NCBI GenBank assembly: GCA_040386975.1 | Contig: JAZKEO010000006.1 | Coordinates: 1 to 64,000 of the forward strand | DNA length: 64,000 nt | Reading direction: 5' to 3' | Origin: M2408 sp040386975 | GTDB taxonomy: Bacteria > Bacteroidota > Bacteroidia > Flavobacteriales_D > Crocinitomicaceae | In this document: positions 36,040-44,847 of the stretch, piece after piece | Numbering within the stretch: the stretch's first letter is position 1 | Layout: every line of letters starts with the position of its first letter | Program-made: the position numbers and the translations under genes | The notes under the pieces: model-generated | What the model saw: the letters and a program-made list of their open reading frames with translations, nothing else | What the model was told of the DNA's origin: nothing | The model's database searches: none

Positions 36040-36106
36040 ATTACAATTTTACCTTTTAAAAAAACCAAAGTAAACCTTTACTACTAATAAATTATTTTTT
36101 TGGTTC

Positions 36107-36142
36107 AACAACCTTGTTTCTTTCTAAAAGTTCAAGGTTGTT
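36107..36142 (+). terminator. terminator hairpin after the outer-membrane protein gene
   Basis: A 10-bp perfect stem AACAACCTTG / CAAGGTTGTT with a 16-base loop, followed by a T-rich tract, about 70 bases after the stop codon. Confidence 0.55.
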
Positions 36143-36225
36143 TGTCATTTAAATAATTAAAGAATCTTTTCGTTTGAGTTCTATAAATCCGAAATTCTTT
36201 CGTTAATTTGTAGAAACAAAAAAAC

Positions 36226-36597
36226 TTGGCTTTCCGTTTTGATAAATATATTTGGTGTGTGCGTTTGGCTAAAACTCGTTCACAAGCTTCTGAATTGATT
36301 TCAAAAGGTAAAATTAAATTGAATCAGCAGCAAGTTAAATCATCACGCGAAGCAAAGATTAACGACATCATTTCCATCAATAAAAATGCGGCCATTTTTG
36401 AATATAAAATTGTAAATTTGATTGACAAACGTCTTGGTGCAAAACTTGTTGAAGGATATTTATTGGACATTACAAAACCAGAAGAAATTGAAAAACTCAA
36501 GCAATATCAACTTGCTCAAAGTGTTTACAGAGAAAATGGTTCTGGAAAACCGAGTAAAAAAGACCGAAGAGATATCGATGATTTTTTAGATTTTTAA
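36226..36597 (+). CDS. S4 domain RNA-binding protein (Hsp15/HslR-like)
   Basis: An S4 RNA-binding fold occupies residues 3-60 (RFDKYIWCVRLAKTRSQASELISKGKIKLN), followed by a basic C-terminal tail. E. coli Hsp15 of this type binds stalled 50S subunits with attached peptidyl-tRNA. The first possible ATG would remove the S4 domain, and the frame begins with TTG immediately before the conserved RFDKY, so TTG is the start. A TTAATTTG -7-like element at 36203-36210 lies 15 bases upstream. Confidence 0.82.
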   Translation: MAFRFDKYIWCVRLAKTRSQASELISKGKIKLNQQQVKSSREAKINDIISINKNAAIFEYKIVNLIDKRLGAKLVEGYLLDITKPEEIEKLKQYQLAQSVYRENGSGKPSKKDRRDIDDFLDF

Positions 36598-36652
36598 GTT
36601 AAAAAACTTAACTCATAACTACTAATTCATAACTCATAACTAAGAAAAAAGT

Positions 36653-38548
36653 ATGATAAAAAAATTAATTCTAAATTACCTTAAATTATATCTTCTTTGG
36701 ATATTGATTTTTGATTTCCAACGTATTTTATTCTTAATTCACAATTGGGGGAAATTCCATAATGTTTCCTTTTCAGACTGGATTTTAGCTTTTTTCTATT
36801 CCTTAAAATTAGACATTGCAACGGCAAGTGCTTTAAACTTTTTGCCCGTATTATTTTTGTTTTTGTATTTTTTCATTCCCAAAAAGTTCATCAAATACAC
36901 GTTTTTAGTCGTTATTTTTCTTGAATTTTTGTTTGTCGCAATGATTCATTGTGGTGAAATTAATGCTTACGGCGAATGGAATCACAAATTGACATCACGT
37001 GTTTTTATGCACTTAGCAAATCCCGATGAGGTTGTGCGTTCAGCGGATTATGGAATGACCGTTTGGTTTTTTATATTCCTGATTTTGGAAATGGCCTTTT
37101 CTTGGAAAATGATGAAACGTTTGTTTGGAAAAACCTTGGAAATAAACGAACTTGCATATAAAATCAAACGTTTTTTAGTCTTTCCACTTTATTTTATTTC
37201 GCTTTTATTTTTTAGTGGTTTGTCTATGATACTTTTACGTGGTGGAGTCCAACAAATCCCGATAAACATCAATGCGGCGATTTATACAAACAACTCTGTT
37301 TCAAACGATTTATCTATCAATTCGCTCTATTTTTTCATCAAAAGTTACATGCTTTATAACAGAAGTGAGATTGATGAATTTATGCCGAAGATCAACCCAA
37401 AAGTGGCCGAGGACATTGTTGAAAATTTGTATAATTTCCCTAAAAAACATGAGAATTATTTTCTCGATAACAAAAAGCCAAACATAGTTTTTGTAGTTCT
37501 TGAAAGTTGGGCTGCAGATGCAATTGGTTGTATGAGTAACACCAGAGGAGTTAACAATAAAAGTGCCACACCAAATTTTGACAAATTGGCTTCAGAAGGT
37601 TTATTGTTTACAAATATTTACGGAACAAGTCACACTTCTGAAATCGGAAATGCGAGTATTTTTAGTGGATTCCCTGGTATTCCTGAAGTTTCTATCTCGA
37701 TGCAACCTGAGAAAAGTAGAAAATTAAAAGCCTTAAATCAAAGTTTAAAACCACTTGGGTACACAAGTTCCTATTTGTTTGGTGGTGATTTGAAATACGG
37801 TAATATTGGAGGTTTTTTTATGGATCATGGGTTTGATGTGGTGAAAGATGAAAACGATTTTAACTCGAATTTAGAACGTGGAAAATTAAATTTCTATGAC
37901 AGAGATTTATACACTAAGTTTTTAGAGGAAATCAATCAGGCTAAAGCTCCCTTTATGAATTGTGCTTTTACTGGAAGTACGCATTCTCCTTTTGATGTTC
38001 CAAATTCGAAAGGTCAAACCTGGACAGGAAATGAAGCTGATTTCATGAATTCAATGGTGTATGCAGATCAATGTATGGGTGAATTTATTGCTAAAGTTAA
38101 AAAGCAGAAATGGTATAAAAACACCTTGTTTGTTTTTGTTGCTGATCACAGTCACACAACACCAAATGTTGCTACGCCGATGGAACATAATTTTTATAGA
38201 ATTCCACTTTTATTTTGGGGTCCAAGTATAAAAAAGGAGTATAAGGGTGTGAAAAATGACATTTTAGGTTCACAAACTGATATTCCTGCAACATTATTGT
38301 ATCAAATGGGAATTAGCTCTAAAGAGTATGTTTGGAGTCGTGATTTGATGAATCCTAAAATGGTTCCGTTTGCTTTTCACACTATTATTCGTGGTTACGG
38401 TTGGGTTTCTCCAAAAGGATTTTTGACTTACCAGATGCAGATGAAACAATATTTAGAAGATTCATATTCTAAAACTGATAAAAGCTTCGAACACCAACGT
38501 TGTGATGCATTTTTAACACAGATTTATAAGTATTATAAGGAATTGTGA
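36653..38548 (+). CDS. LTA synthase family phosphoglycerol-transferase-like protein
   Basis: Five membrane segments in the first 210 residues are followed by an extracytoplasmic sulfatase-like domain. The motifs NIVFVVLESWAADAIGC, ATPNFDKLASEGLLFTNIY with the candidate nucleophile just after (GTSHTSEIGNASIFSG), and the metal-binding FVADHSHTTPN mark the LTA-synthase/OpgB group. In Gram-negatives such enzymes transfer phosphoglycerol or phosphoethanolamine to glycans or lipids. The 631 residues are usual. The acceptor is unknown. Confidence 0.85.
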   Translation: MIKKLILNYLKLYLLWILIFDFQRILFLIHNWGKFHNVSFSDWILAFFYSLKLDIATASALNFLPVLFLFLYFFIPKKFIKYTFLVVIFLEFLFVAMIHCGEINAYGEWNHKLTSRVFMHLANPDEVVRSADYGMTVWFFIFLILEMAFSWKMMKRLFGKTLEINELAYKIKRFLVFPLYFISLLFFSGLSMILLRGGVQQIPININAAIYTNNSVSNDLSINSLYFFIKSYMLYNRSEIDEFMPKINPKVAEDIVENLYNFPKKHENYFLDNKKPNIVFVVLESWAADAIGCMSNTRGVNNKSATPNFDKLASEGLLFTNIYGTSHTSEIGNASIFSGFPGIPEVSISMQPEKSRKLKALNQSLKPLGYTSSYLFGGDLKYGNIGGFFMDHGFDVVKDENDFNSNLERGKLNFYDRDLYTKFLEEINQAKAPFMNCAFTGSTHSPFDVPNSKGQTWTGNEADFMNSMVYADQCMGEFIAKVKKQKWYKNTLFVFVADHSHTTPNVATPMEHNFYRIPLLFWGPSIKKEYKGVKNDILGSQTDIPATLLYQMGISSKEYVWSRDLMNPKMVPFAFHTIIRGYGWVSPKGFLTYQMQMKQYLEDSYSKTDKSFEHQRCDAFLTQIYKYYKEL

Positions 38549-38559
38549 TATTTTGAAAT

Positions 38560-38653
38560 GCAAAGTTCGGCAAAGAAAATCGCAAAGTTCACAAAGTTTT
38601 GTATTCAATTCTTGGCGTTCTTAGCGAAAACTCAGCGTAGCTTTGCGATACAA
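38560..38653. repeat. inverted repeat built on ATCGCAAAG / CTTTGCGAT
   Basis: Between convergent genes. ATCGCAAAG (38579-38587) pairs with CTTTGCGAT (38641-38649), and the left half carries two more CAAAG strings. AAGTTCGCAAAG-type spacers are widespread in Bacteroidota genomes. It could help terminate both neighbouring genes. Confidence 0.5.
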
Positions 38654-38657
38654 AAAA

Positions 38658-39386
38658 TTAAGGAATTATTTTTTCCTTCAGAATCTCATTTATTTCACTC
38701 GCCCTTGTTAAAGTCATCATGTGTGAACCTTTTTTGACTGTATAAGTAGCTTTGACTTTTCTATGAGGCAAAGTATGATCTTTTGTTCCGTGAATATGAA
38801 TGATTTTATCTGAATTTGGCGTTTTTTCCTTGTCCCATTTAATAATCATTTCAATACTTCGTTTGATGTATTTGGGTTTTTTAGCTTTAAGCATACTTTT
38901 GAATGTTTGCTTATTTTTCTTTCTGTCTGGTTCAACTATTGGCTGAAGAAATTTTGCTCCTCCTAACAACATTCTTGCAGGAATGATTTTATATATTGGA
39001 ATGTATTTTTGAAACTTGTAACGAAAAGGAAGCTCTTTTCTGAATTTAGCACTTGAAATGAGAATTGTTTTTTCTGTTTTAATGAGTTCATTTAATTCAG
39101 CACAAATCATTCCACCCAATGAAACTCCAATTAAAATGACCTTCTGATTGGTGTCAATTTTTGAGACAAAGGTGTTAGCAAAATCATTGAGTGAAGTTCG
39201 TTTTTCAAGTGTTTCATATTCGAAAAAAGTAAGTGTAAAGTTAGAATCTAAATCTCTAATGAAAGTAAGTGAGTCGAAAATGCGTTTATCCGATCCTTGT
39301 CCTGGGAAAAAATAGATGTTTGTTTTCTCTTGTGAATAGGAAATCAAAATTACACTTTGTAATAAAAAAAGGAATATAAGTCTCAT
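38658..39386 (-). CDS. exported alpha/beta hydrolase
   Basis: Signal peptide (MRLIFLFLLQSVILISYSQ) and an alpha/beta-hydrolase fold. The nucleophile elbow GVSLGGM, the late acid in GTKDHTLP and the histidine in KGSHMMT give a complete Ser-Asp-His triad. 242 residues. I cannot assign a substrate. It is read alone, with its end towards the LTA-synthase gene. Confidence 0.8.
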   Translation of the reverse strand: MRLIFLFLLQSVILISYSQEKTNIYFFPGQGSDKRIFDSLTFIRDLDSNFTLTFFEYETLEKRTSLNDFANTFVSKIDTNQKVILIGVSLGGMICAELNELIKTEKTILISSAKFRKELPFRYKFQKYIPIYKIIPARMLLGGAKFLQPIVEPDRKKNKQTFKSMLKAKKPKYIKRSIEMIIKWDKEKTPNSDKIIHIHGTKDHTLPHRKVKATYTVKKGSHMMTLTRASEINEILKEKIIP

Positions 39387-39439
39387 GAAAATAATGCAAG
39401 ATTTATGTAAAATTAATAGTAATTTCTAATAAAAAAACT

Positions 39440-39447
39440 TATATTTG
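39440..39447 (+). promoter_or_regulatory. -7 promoter element for the universal stress protein gene
   Basis: TATATTTG, exact TAnnTTTG, 23 bases before the ATG at 39471. It overlaps the GTG that opens the longest frame, which excludes that start. Confidence 0.5.
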
Positions 39448-39470
39448 TGTATAAACTAATTACATATGTT

Positions 39471-40286
39471 ATGAAATATCTAATTCCCTTTGATTTTTCA
39501 CCGATAAGTAAAAACGCTGTTAATCAAGCTTTAAATTTTGCTGAATTTACAGGTGGAGAAATTTCAATAATACATGTTGTTCATGATAAAGAGTTGTTTT
39601 GGCAAAAAGAACAAAATTTAAAAGCTTACGCATCAAGTCTTAAGTTTGAAGATAATGTAGTTGTCTCCAGTCATGTTGTTGTTGGAGATGCGCTTTTAGA
39701 TATTGGAAAATTAGCCGAATACCATGGCATTGATTTAGTAATTATGGGTACACACGGTGTTGATTCAATGCAAAAAATATTTGGAAGTAATGCGGTTAAG
39801 ATTATTAAAAATTCGATTGTTCCATTTATTGTTTTTCAAGAACATTACGAGTATAAAAGAATCAAGAAAATTGTCATGCCTTTTTCAATTGACACAAAAA
39901 GTATGCACGTTCTAAAATTTGCAGCAAAAATATCTAAATTGTATAACGCAGAGATTCATTTAGTTGGAAGGTCTCATACGGATGAGTTTTATAAACACAA
40001 AGAGAATGCAACTGTTATTATGGCAAATAAGTTTTTGAAAGAAGTTGATATCAAACATCATTTTGAAATCATTCATGTTTCAAAAGCTGATTTTCAAGAC
40101 AAAGTCTTGGATTACGCTTCATCCATTGATGCAGATTTAATTGCTACAACATTTTATTCTGATTCAATCTTACCAGTTTTTGAGAAGTTTGTTCAAAATT
40201 TAATAGTAAACAAAAATCACATTCCGGTGCTTTGCGTGAATTCTATTACTTTGAAGAAAGTTGAATCGTATTTCTGGAATTTCTAA
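39471..40286 (+). CDS. universal stress protein, tandem UspA domains
   Basis: Two UspA-like domains in 271 residues: the first begins KYLIPFDFSPISKNAVNQAL and ends with IMGTHGVDSM and NSIVPFIVFQ, carrying the G-rich nucleotide-binding loop; the second begins KKIVMPFSIDTKSMHVL and has lost most of the loop (ATTFYSDS). Tandem Usp proteins of this size are typical of Bacteroidota; they are soluble and commonly induced in stasis. The start was set by the -7 element upstream. Confidence 0.88.
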   Translation: MKYLIPFDFSPISKNAVNQALNFAEFTGGEISIIHVVHDKELFWQKEQNLKAYASSLKFEDNVVVSSHVVVGDALLDIGKLAEYHGIDLVIMGTHGVDSMQKIFGSNAVKIIKNSIVPFIVFQEHYEYKRIKKIVMPFSIDTKSMHVLKFAAKISKLYNAEIHLVGRSHTDEFYKHKENATVIMANKFLKEVDIKHHFEIIHVSKADFQDKVLDYASSIDADLIATTFYSDSILPVFEKFVQNLIVNKNHIPVLCVNSITLKKVESYFWNF

Positions 40287-40407
40287 CGGGATTTCTAAAA
40301 ATTGCTTTTTCTTCGTTGAACTTTAATTTTAAAAAGCTCATTTACACGAGTAAACTCATTTTTTAAAATCTTGTTCGTCTCAAAAAATCTAATTTTTAGA
40401 AACCCTC
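40287..40407 (+). repeat. MITE-like element, family B copy 1
   Basis: Begins at the base after the Usp stop codon. The ends are imperfect inverted repeats sharing TTTCTAAAAATT (CGGGATTTCTAAAAATTG on the left, complement of AATTTTTAGAAACCCTC on the right). The interior holds CTTTTTCTTCGTTGAACTTT and a near-palindrome around ATTTACACGAGTAAACTC. Copies occur at 45820-45962 (opposite orientation) and 58686-58828 (same orientation). No coding capacity. Confidence 0.7.
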
Positions 40408-40426
40408 TTAAGTTAAAAAAAGAGTA

Positions 40427-40969
40427 TTATTTGTAATAGGGAGCAATCATAACATAAACCACAACGCCAGTTACTGCTACGTAAAACCAAATCGGCCACG
40501 TATAACGTGTAAGTTTTTTATGTTTTTCGAAATCGCCTTTCCATGCATGGAAATAAGCAAATAAAACCATTGGAATGACCAAAACGCTTAACAAAATGTG
40601 TGAAATTAAGATGAAGTAGTAAATGTATTTTGAAGCTCCGCTTCCACCAAAAGCTGTTGAGTCTGAAGTCATGTGGTACACAACATACAAAGCCAAAAAC
40701 ACTAATGATAAAACGATACAAAATTTCATGATCATTTCATGAACAGAGCGGTTTTTACGTTTTATAGCAACTAACGCTAAAACTAAAAATAAAGCTGTAA
40801 CACCATTGATTGTGGCGTAAATTGGAGGTAAAATACTCGAATCAAAATTTGGAATTTCGATTTTAACTTTAAACAATAAAGCAACAACCAAAGGAATTGC
40901 GATAGAAGCAATTGTTGTTAGCAGTTTAAAACGCTTGATTTTACTCGCTGATTTCATACTCGTATTCAT
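40427..40969 (-). CDS. DUF420 membrane protein (cytochrome oxidase assembly-associated)
   Basis: Five membrane segments in 180 residues with the DUF420 pattern: IPNFDSSILPPIYATINGVTA, KNRSVHEMIMKFC, YYFILISHILLSVLVIPMVL and TRYTWPIWFYVAVTGVVVYVM. The His residues of HEMIM, HILLS and FHAW are typical. DUF420/CtaM-like proteins are needed for maturation of some cytochrome oxidases. Last gene of the oxidase accessory operon, overlapping the SCO1 gene by 29 bases. Confidence 0.85.
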   Translation of the reverse strand: MNTSMKSASKIKRFKLLTTIASIAIPLVVALLFKVKIEIPNFDSSILPPIYATINGVTALFLVLALVAIKRKNRSVHEMIMKFCIVLSLVFLALYVVYHMTSDSTAFGGSGASKYIYYFILISHILLSVLVIPMVLFAYFHAWKGDFEKHKKLTRYTWPIWFYVAVTGVVVYVMIAPYYK

Positions 40970-41615
40970 ATTTTAATAATTTTCTTAAGTCTTTGTGTAG
41001 TAAATCAACTTGTTTGGTATCTGTCCCAACATAAACTCCACGAACGTAACCTTCCGTGTCAATCAAAACAAAAGCAGGGGAATGTGCATAACCACCTTCT
41101 GATTCAATATCTTTGTTTGCAAATACATTGAAGTAATTTATACCTAAAGCATGTGTTTTTTCTTCGTCTCCTGTGAAAAAATGCCAATTTTTAGCCGTAA
41201 TTCCGTGTAGTTTGATATAACGTCTTAAAACGCTTGGTTTGTCGTTGTCAGGATTGATGCTAAATGACATGAATTGCACGTATTGTTCTAAGTCTTTTGT
41301 TAGAAAAGACAAACGTTTCATTTGTGATGTCATCTTTGGACAAATCGTTGGACAAGAAGTAAAGAAGAAATCTGCAATCCACACTTTTCCTTTCATGGAT
41401 TTTGACGTAATCATCACAGAATCTTGATTCAAGTATGAAAATGCTGGAATTTTAGGATAAATAGTGTCTGTTACTTCTTTTCCATCCACTGTAGAATATT
41501 CGACATCGTAATTTCCAACAATCGGTAAAACACGAACTTTTTTATCTTCTGTACAAGAAACAAAAAGAAGAAAAGATAAAACGAATAAACTAAATTTTGA
41601 TAAGCTAACACTCAT
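40941..41615 (-). CDS. SCO1/SenC family copper chaperone, lipoprotein
   Basis: Thioredoxin-fold copper chaperone that helps load the CuA site of cytochrome oxidase subunit II. A lipobox (SFLLFVSC) anchors it in the membrane. The copper ligands are present: CPTIC (CX3C in FFTSCPTICPKM) and the distant histidine in GGYAHSPAF. 224 residues. It lies between a SCO paralogue and DUF420 in the operon. Confidence 0.92.
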   Translation of the reverse strand: MSVSLSKFSLFVLSFLLFVSCTEDKKVRVLPIVGNYDVEYSTVDGKEVTDTIYPKIPAFSYLNQDSVMITSKSMKGKVWIADFFFTSCPTICPKMTSQMKRLSFLTKDLEQYVQFMSFSINPDNDKPSVLRRYIKLHGITAKNWHFFTGDEEKTHALGINYFNVFANKDIESEGGYAHSPAFVLIDTEGYVRGVYVGTDTKQVDLLHKDLRKLLKYEYEYEISE

Positions 41616-41641
41616 AACTACTAATTTCTAACTACGAACTC

Positions 41642-42313
41642 TTAATTCTTTACTTTTTTAGCGTCAGCCTGCTTGTCGTATTGTTTATCAAGCAAAGCCA
41701 TGTGTTGTTTCATTCTTCTGATCATTCCTTCGCTGTCGCCTTTCAAAACCATTCTCAAATGATTTTTTTTATCAACCAACAAAAGTAATTTTTGGTAAGA
41801 ATCTTTTCCGTCTTTCAACAAATTTTCGCCGTTTCGGGAAATGTTAAACAACTTTTTGGAATCTCCACTTGCTAAAAGCCAGATTTTTGGATCGTATTCC
41901 TCGAATTGCTCTTTCAAAATGGATTCCGTTAATTTTAAATTTTTAACTGGATTTCCATTTCCATCGGTAACAAAAGAAACAATTTTTAAGTGATTTAATT
42001 TCTTCTGATTTTTTCTTAAGTGCTGGTAAATCAATTGGTCAAAATGCCAAAGAGAAATTGCACAGGAGTCAGGACAAGTTTGTTGAATTGTTGTAAACAA
42101 AACAACTTGATTTTTGAATGATTTATTGTTGTATTTTTTTCCGTCAATTCCTTTAAACGAATAAGCTGGAATTTCTCCCATATCGTCCAATTCTTTGAAT
42201 TTGTGCTCACATCCTCGAGAGGACATGAATATCAACAAAAAAGCCGGGCCAAATAAAAGAAACGCTAAAATTGTTCCTTTTTTTAGACCGGCAGAAGCTT
42301 TTTTTTCAGCCAT
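41642..42313 (-). CDS. SCO-like protein lacking the copper-binding histidine
   Basis: A membrane anchor (TILAFLLFGPAFLLIFM) precedes a thioredoxin-like domain that aligns with SCO1: IPAYSFKGIDGKKY, VLFTTIQQTCPDSC (CX3C kept), then WLLASGDSKKL. At the place of the SCO1 histidine (AHSPAFVLID) it reads SYQKLLLLVD, so the third copper ligand is missing. It may act as a thiol reductase for the oxidase and not as a copper carrier. 223 residues with a charged tail. Confidence 0.78.
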   Translation of the reverse strand: MAEKKASAGLKKGTILAFLLFGPAFLLIFMSSRGCEHKFKELDDMGEIPAYSFKGIDGKKYNNKSFKNQVVLFTTIQQTCPDSCAISLWHFDQLIYQHLRKNQKKLNHLKIVSFVTDGNGNPVKNLKLTESILKEQFEEYDPKIWLLASGDSKKLFNISRNGENLLKDGKDSYQKLLLLVDKKNHLRMVLKGDSEGMIRRMKQHMALLDKQYDKQADAKKVKN

Positions 42314-42321
42314 TTAATTTC

Positions 42322-42693
42322 TTATAAACCCATGTATAATTTAATCGCATCATCAATAGCAGTTGCTTCGACTATGAGTATAAATATTAAATATAAAATG
42401 AAAATGAAGTAAGGAATAAGAATCATGTATTTCAATGATTTCTTCTCATCACCTAAGTGCATAAAGATTAATACGATGTAACCTGCTTTTACTAAAGTTA
42501 AAACGATGAAAAACCATTTTGTAAGTTCCCAATAATCTGAACTTTGTTTGATGTAAGCTCCACAAGCAACCTCAACAGCAGTGATGATTGTCAATAATGC
42601 AGTTACTTTCCAAATTTTTGCTCTTAATTTCTTTCCGTGTTCTTCGCTGTGGTGAACATCTAAAGAATACTCTATAATATCGTCTCTTTCCAT
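42322..42693 (-). CDS. cytochrome c oxidase subunit IV (prokaryotic type)
   Basis: Three membrane segments in 123 residues with the CoxD/CyoD-like pattern: KLRAKIWKVTALLTIITAVEVACG, WFFIVLTLVKAGYIVLIFMHLGDEKKSLKY, and LYLIFILIVEA. The segment KAGYIVLIFMHLGDE is diagnostic. An accessory subunit of the aa3-type oxidase in the inner membrane. Immediately downstream of the first subunit III gene. Confidence 0.88.
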   Translation of the reverse strand: MERDDIIEYSLDVHHSEEHGKKLRAKIWKVTALLTIITAVEVACGAYIKQSSDYWELTKWFFIVLTLVKAGYIVLIFMHLGDEKKSLKYMILIPYFIFILYLIFILIVEATAIDDAIKLYMGL

Positions 42694-42724
42694 AATTTGT
42701 AGGAATAAATAAGTTACTTTTTAA

Positions 42725-43762
42725 TTAAACTAAGTAGAAGAAGGTAAATACAAATACCCAAACTAAATCGACAAAGTGCCAGTATAAACCAGTTTTTTCA
42801 ATCATTTCGTAATGCCCTCTTTTCTCGTTTGTTCCGCGAGCAACACCTAAGAAAATAATGATGTTAAACATTACACCTGAAAATACGTGGAATCCATGGA
42901 ATCCTGTAATGAAGAAAAAGAATTGACCGTATTGAACTGGACCGTATTCGTTAGCTTGTAAGTTTGCACCGTAAGTAATACGATTTGGCGTACCACTATT
43001 TACGGCTTCCCAGTACATTTTTTCTGCTTCTGCACCTTCTATAACAGTTTGTTTTTTACCTTTAATTTGATATTTTGCTCCAGATTCTTTGATGATTAAT
43101 TTCATGTGCTCATCTTTCGCTTTGTTGATTTTGGCAACAGTTCCATCATGTAAATGAATCATTCCATCTTCAACGTGACCAGCAACAACTGCATGTTGGA
43201 ATGTATGCATCAAATCTTCAGTGATAATTTCACCTTTTTTGTGATGGTGACCAGCAGTAACAACTGTGAAGTTTTTGATTTCTCCAAAATGTCCTTTTAC
43301 AATTGCTCTTGAACCATCAGCTAATTCAACTTTTCCGAATTCAGAACCGTGAATGAAGTGATACCACTCCCAAGCTTGAGAACCAACGAAGAAGAAACCA
43401 CCAATGATTGTAGCAATCATCCATTTCATAACTCCTTTTTTGTCCATTCTATGTCCAGCCTCAACAGCTAAAACCATTGTTACAGAAGAAACAATCAAGA
43501 TAAATGTCATCAAGGCAACATAAATCAAAGGATAACCGTGACCTAAGAAAGGTAAAGAGTTAAACGTTTCCTCACCAATTGGCCAAGCTTCTTGAGCTGT
43601 ATGTCTTGTGAAACCGTAAGCAATAAGTAATCCTCCAAATGTCAATGCATCTGAAACAAGGAAAAACCACATCATTAATTTACCGTAGCTAGTGCTAAAC
43701 GGAGAAATTTTACCACCCCATAAGGTAGCATTATCAATTTGAGCTGAAGCGTGATCTGCCAT
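42725..43762 (-). CDS. cytochrome c oxidase subunit III with a soluble insertion
   Basis: Heme-copper oxidase subunit III. The membrane segments are recognisable (KLMMWFFLVSDALTFGGLL, LIYVALMTFILIVSSVTM, then GQFFFFITGFHGFHVFSG and GLYWHFVDLVWVFVFTFFYL). Residues of about 138-272 form a hydrophilic insertion between the third segment and the conserved GFHGFHV; it is rich in His and charged residues (GHHHKKG, VEDGMIHLHDG). Without it the protein would be of normal bacterial size. The insertion side should be periplasmic or cytoplasmic depending on topology. Part of the accessory operon that lacks subunits I and II. Confidence 0.87.
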   Translation of the reverse strand: MADHASAQIDNATLWGGKISPFSTSYGKLMMWFFLVSDALTFGGLLIAYGFTRHTAQEAWPIGEETFNSLPFLGHGYPLIYVALMTFILIVSSVTMVLAVEAGHRMDKKGVMKWMIATIIGGFFFVGSQAWEWYHFIHGSEFGKVELADGSRAIVKGHFGEIKNFTVVTAGHHHKKGEIITEDLMHTFQHAVVAGHVEDGMIHLHDGTVAKINKAKDEHMKLIIKESGAKYQIKGKKQTVIEGAEAEKMYWEAVNSGTPNRITYGANLQANEYGPVQYGQFFFFITGFHGFHVFSGVMFNIIIFLGVARGTNEKRGHYEMIEKTGLYWHFVDLVWVFVFTFFYLV

Positions 43763-43783
43763 TTTAATAAATTTTTTGCAAGT

Positions 43784-44839
43784 TTAATGAATAAAAAGTA
43801 AAAATACCAACAAATAAAGCCATAATATGCCTAAAAAATGCCAGAAAATTGAACCAAGCTTTATACTTAATTGATTATCAGGACTTAATGTTGGTTTAAA
43901 AGTAATTAGAACCATTCTAAATAAGTAAATGATTGCTCCAAGAATATGTAAAAGGTGTAAAATTGTAATAATGTATAAGTAAGAAGTTGCCGTATCGCGT
44001 GATTGATTGATTTTTAATTGCAAAGGAGCAGACAATTTTTTATTTCCAAAATACAAGTCGCGATTTTTGTATTTCAATTCTTTTCCTTTATAATAAATAT
44101 TAAAATCTTTCCCTAATTTTCCTTTGTAGAAAAAATCTCCACGATTGTCGCGAATGTTCCAAGAAAGAAATTGCAATCTTCTCATTTCGGTATATTTCAA
44201 TTCCTTACCGCTTGTAGTTACCAATTTGTTTTTTTGTAAACTAACTGGTTCTCCTTGGTAATACAAAGTGAATTTTGGTGACAAAGATGAAATTGAATAA
44301 CCAGATGGATTTGCTGTTTTTTCAAAAACTTCAACAAAGTTCTTCAATTCCTTATCTTGTTTTTCGTTTAAAACTTTTCCATCAACCAAATAATCATTTG
44401 CGTTGACTTCAATGAATTTATCTAAATATTTGATTTCAAAATAATCGCCATAACGACCTTCAGAAACTAAAATCGAATTTCTCAAGTTTGCTCCTTTGTC
44501 AACTAATTGACCGTAACCTTTCCATTGAAAATAGACAAATAGAAGTCCAAAAATCAAGGTAAAACTCATGAAAATTTTCAAAAACGGAAAATTTCCTTTT
44601 TTAGAAAAGTGAATCGCAAGAATGTAAGTTATACTACTAAAAATGATAGCTGCAGTACTGAACCAAAAACCACTTGGAAGCGGATATTTAACCCAAAATG
44701 TATCTCCCATGGAAACGATGTATGCTGAAGTAAATCCAGCAAAAATCATGACTATACTAAAAATGGAAACGTAAACCAGATTTTTTTTCATTTTGAGTTT
44801 AACCTCTGGGCTCAACTCATCACTGTATTTTTTTTGCAT
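43784..44839 (-). CDS. second subunit III-like protein with a soluble insertion
   Basis: A paralogue of heme-copper oxidase subunit III with conserved AGFTSAYIVSMGDTFWV, PSGFWFSTAAIIFSS, the late HLLHILGAIIYL and FWHFLGILWLYLLVFL. Residues of about 115-280 are a hydrophilic insertion after the third membrane segment, unrelated in sequence to the insertion in the neighbouring protein but in the matching place; it contains repeats of a YYKGKELKYKNRDLYFGN type. Two adjacent subunit III genes are common in Bacteroidota oxidase clusters. Confidence 0.82.
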   Translation of the reverse strand: MQKKYSDELSPEVKLKMKKNLVYVSIFSIVMIFAGFTSAYIVSMGDTFWVKYPLPSGFWFSTAAIIFSSITYILAIHFSKKGNFPFLKIFMSFTLIFGLLFVYFQWKGYGQLVDKGANLRNSILVSEGRYGDYFEIKYLDKFIEVNANDYLVDGKVLNEKQDKELKNFVEVFEKTANPSGYSISSLSPKFTLYYQGEPVSLQKNKLVTTSGKELKYTEMRRLQFLSWNIRDNRGDFFYKGKLGKDFNIYYKGKELKYKNRDLYFGNKKLSAPLQLKINQSRDTATSYLYIITILHLLHILGAIIYLFRMVLITFKPTLSPDNQLSIKLGSIFWHFLGILWLYLLVFLLFIH

Positions 44840-44847
44840 ACTATTTT

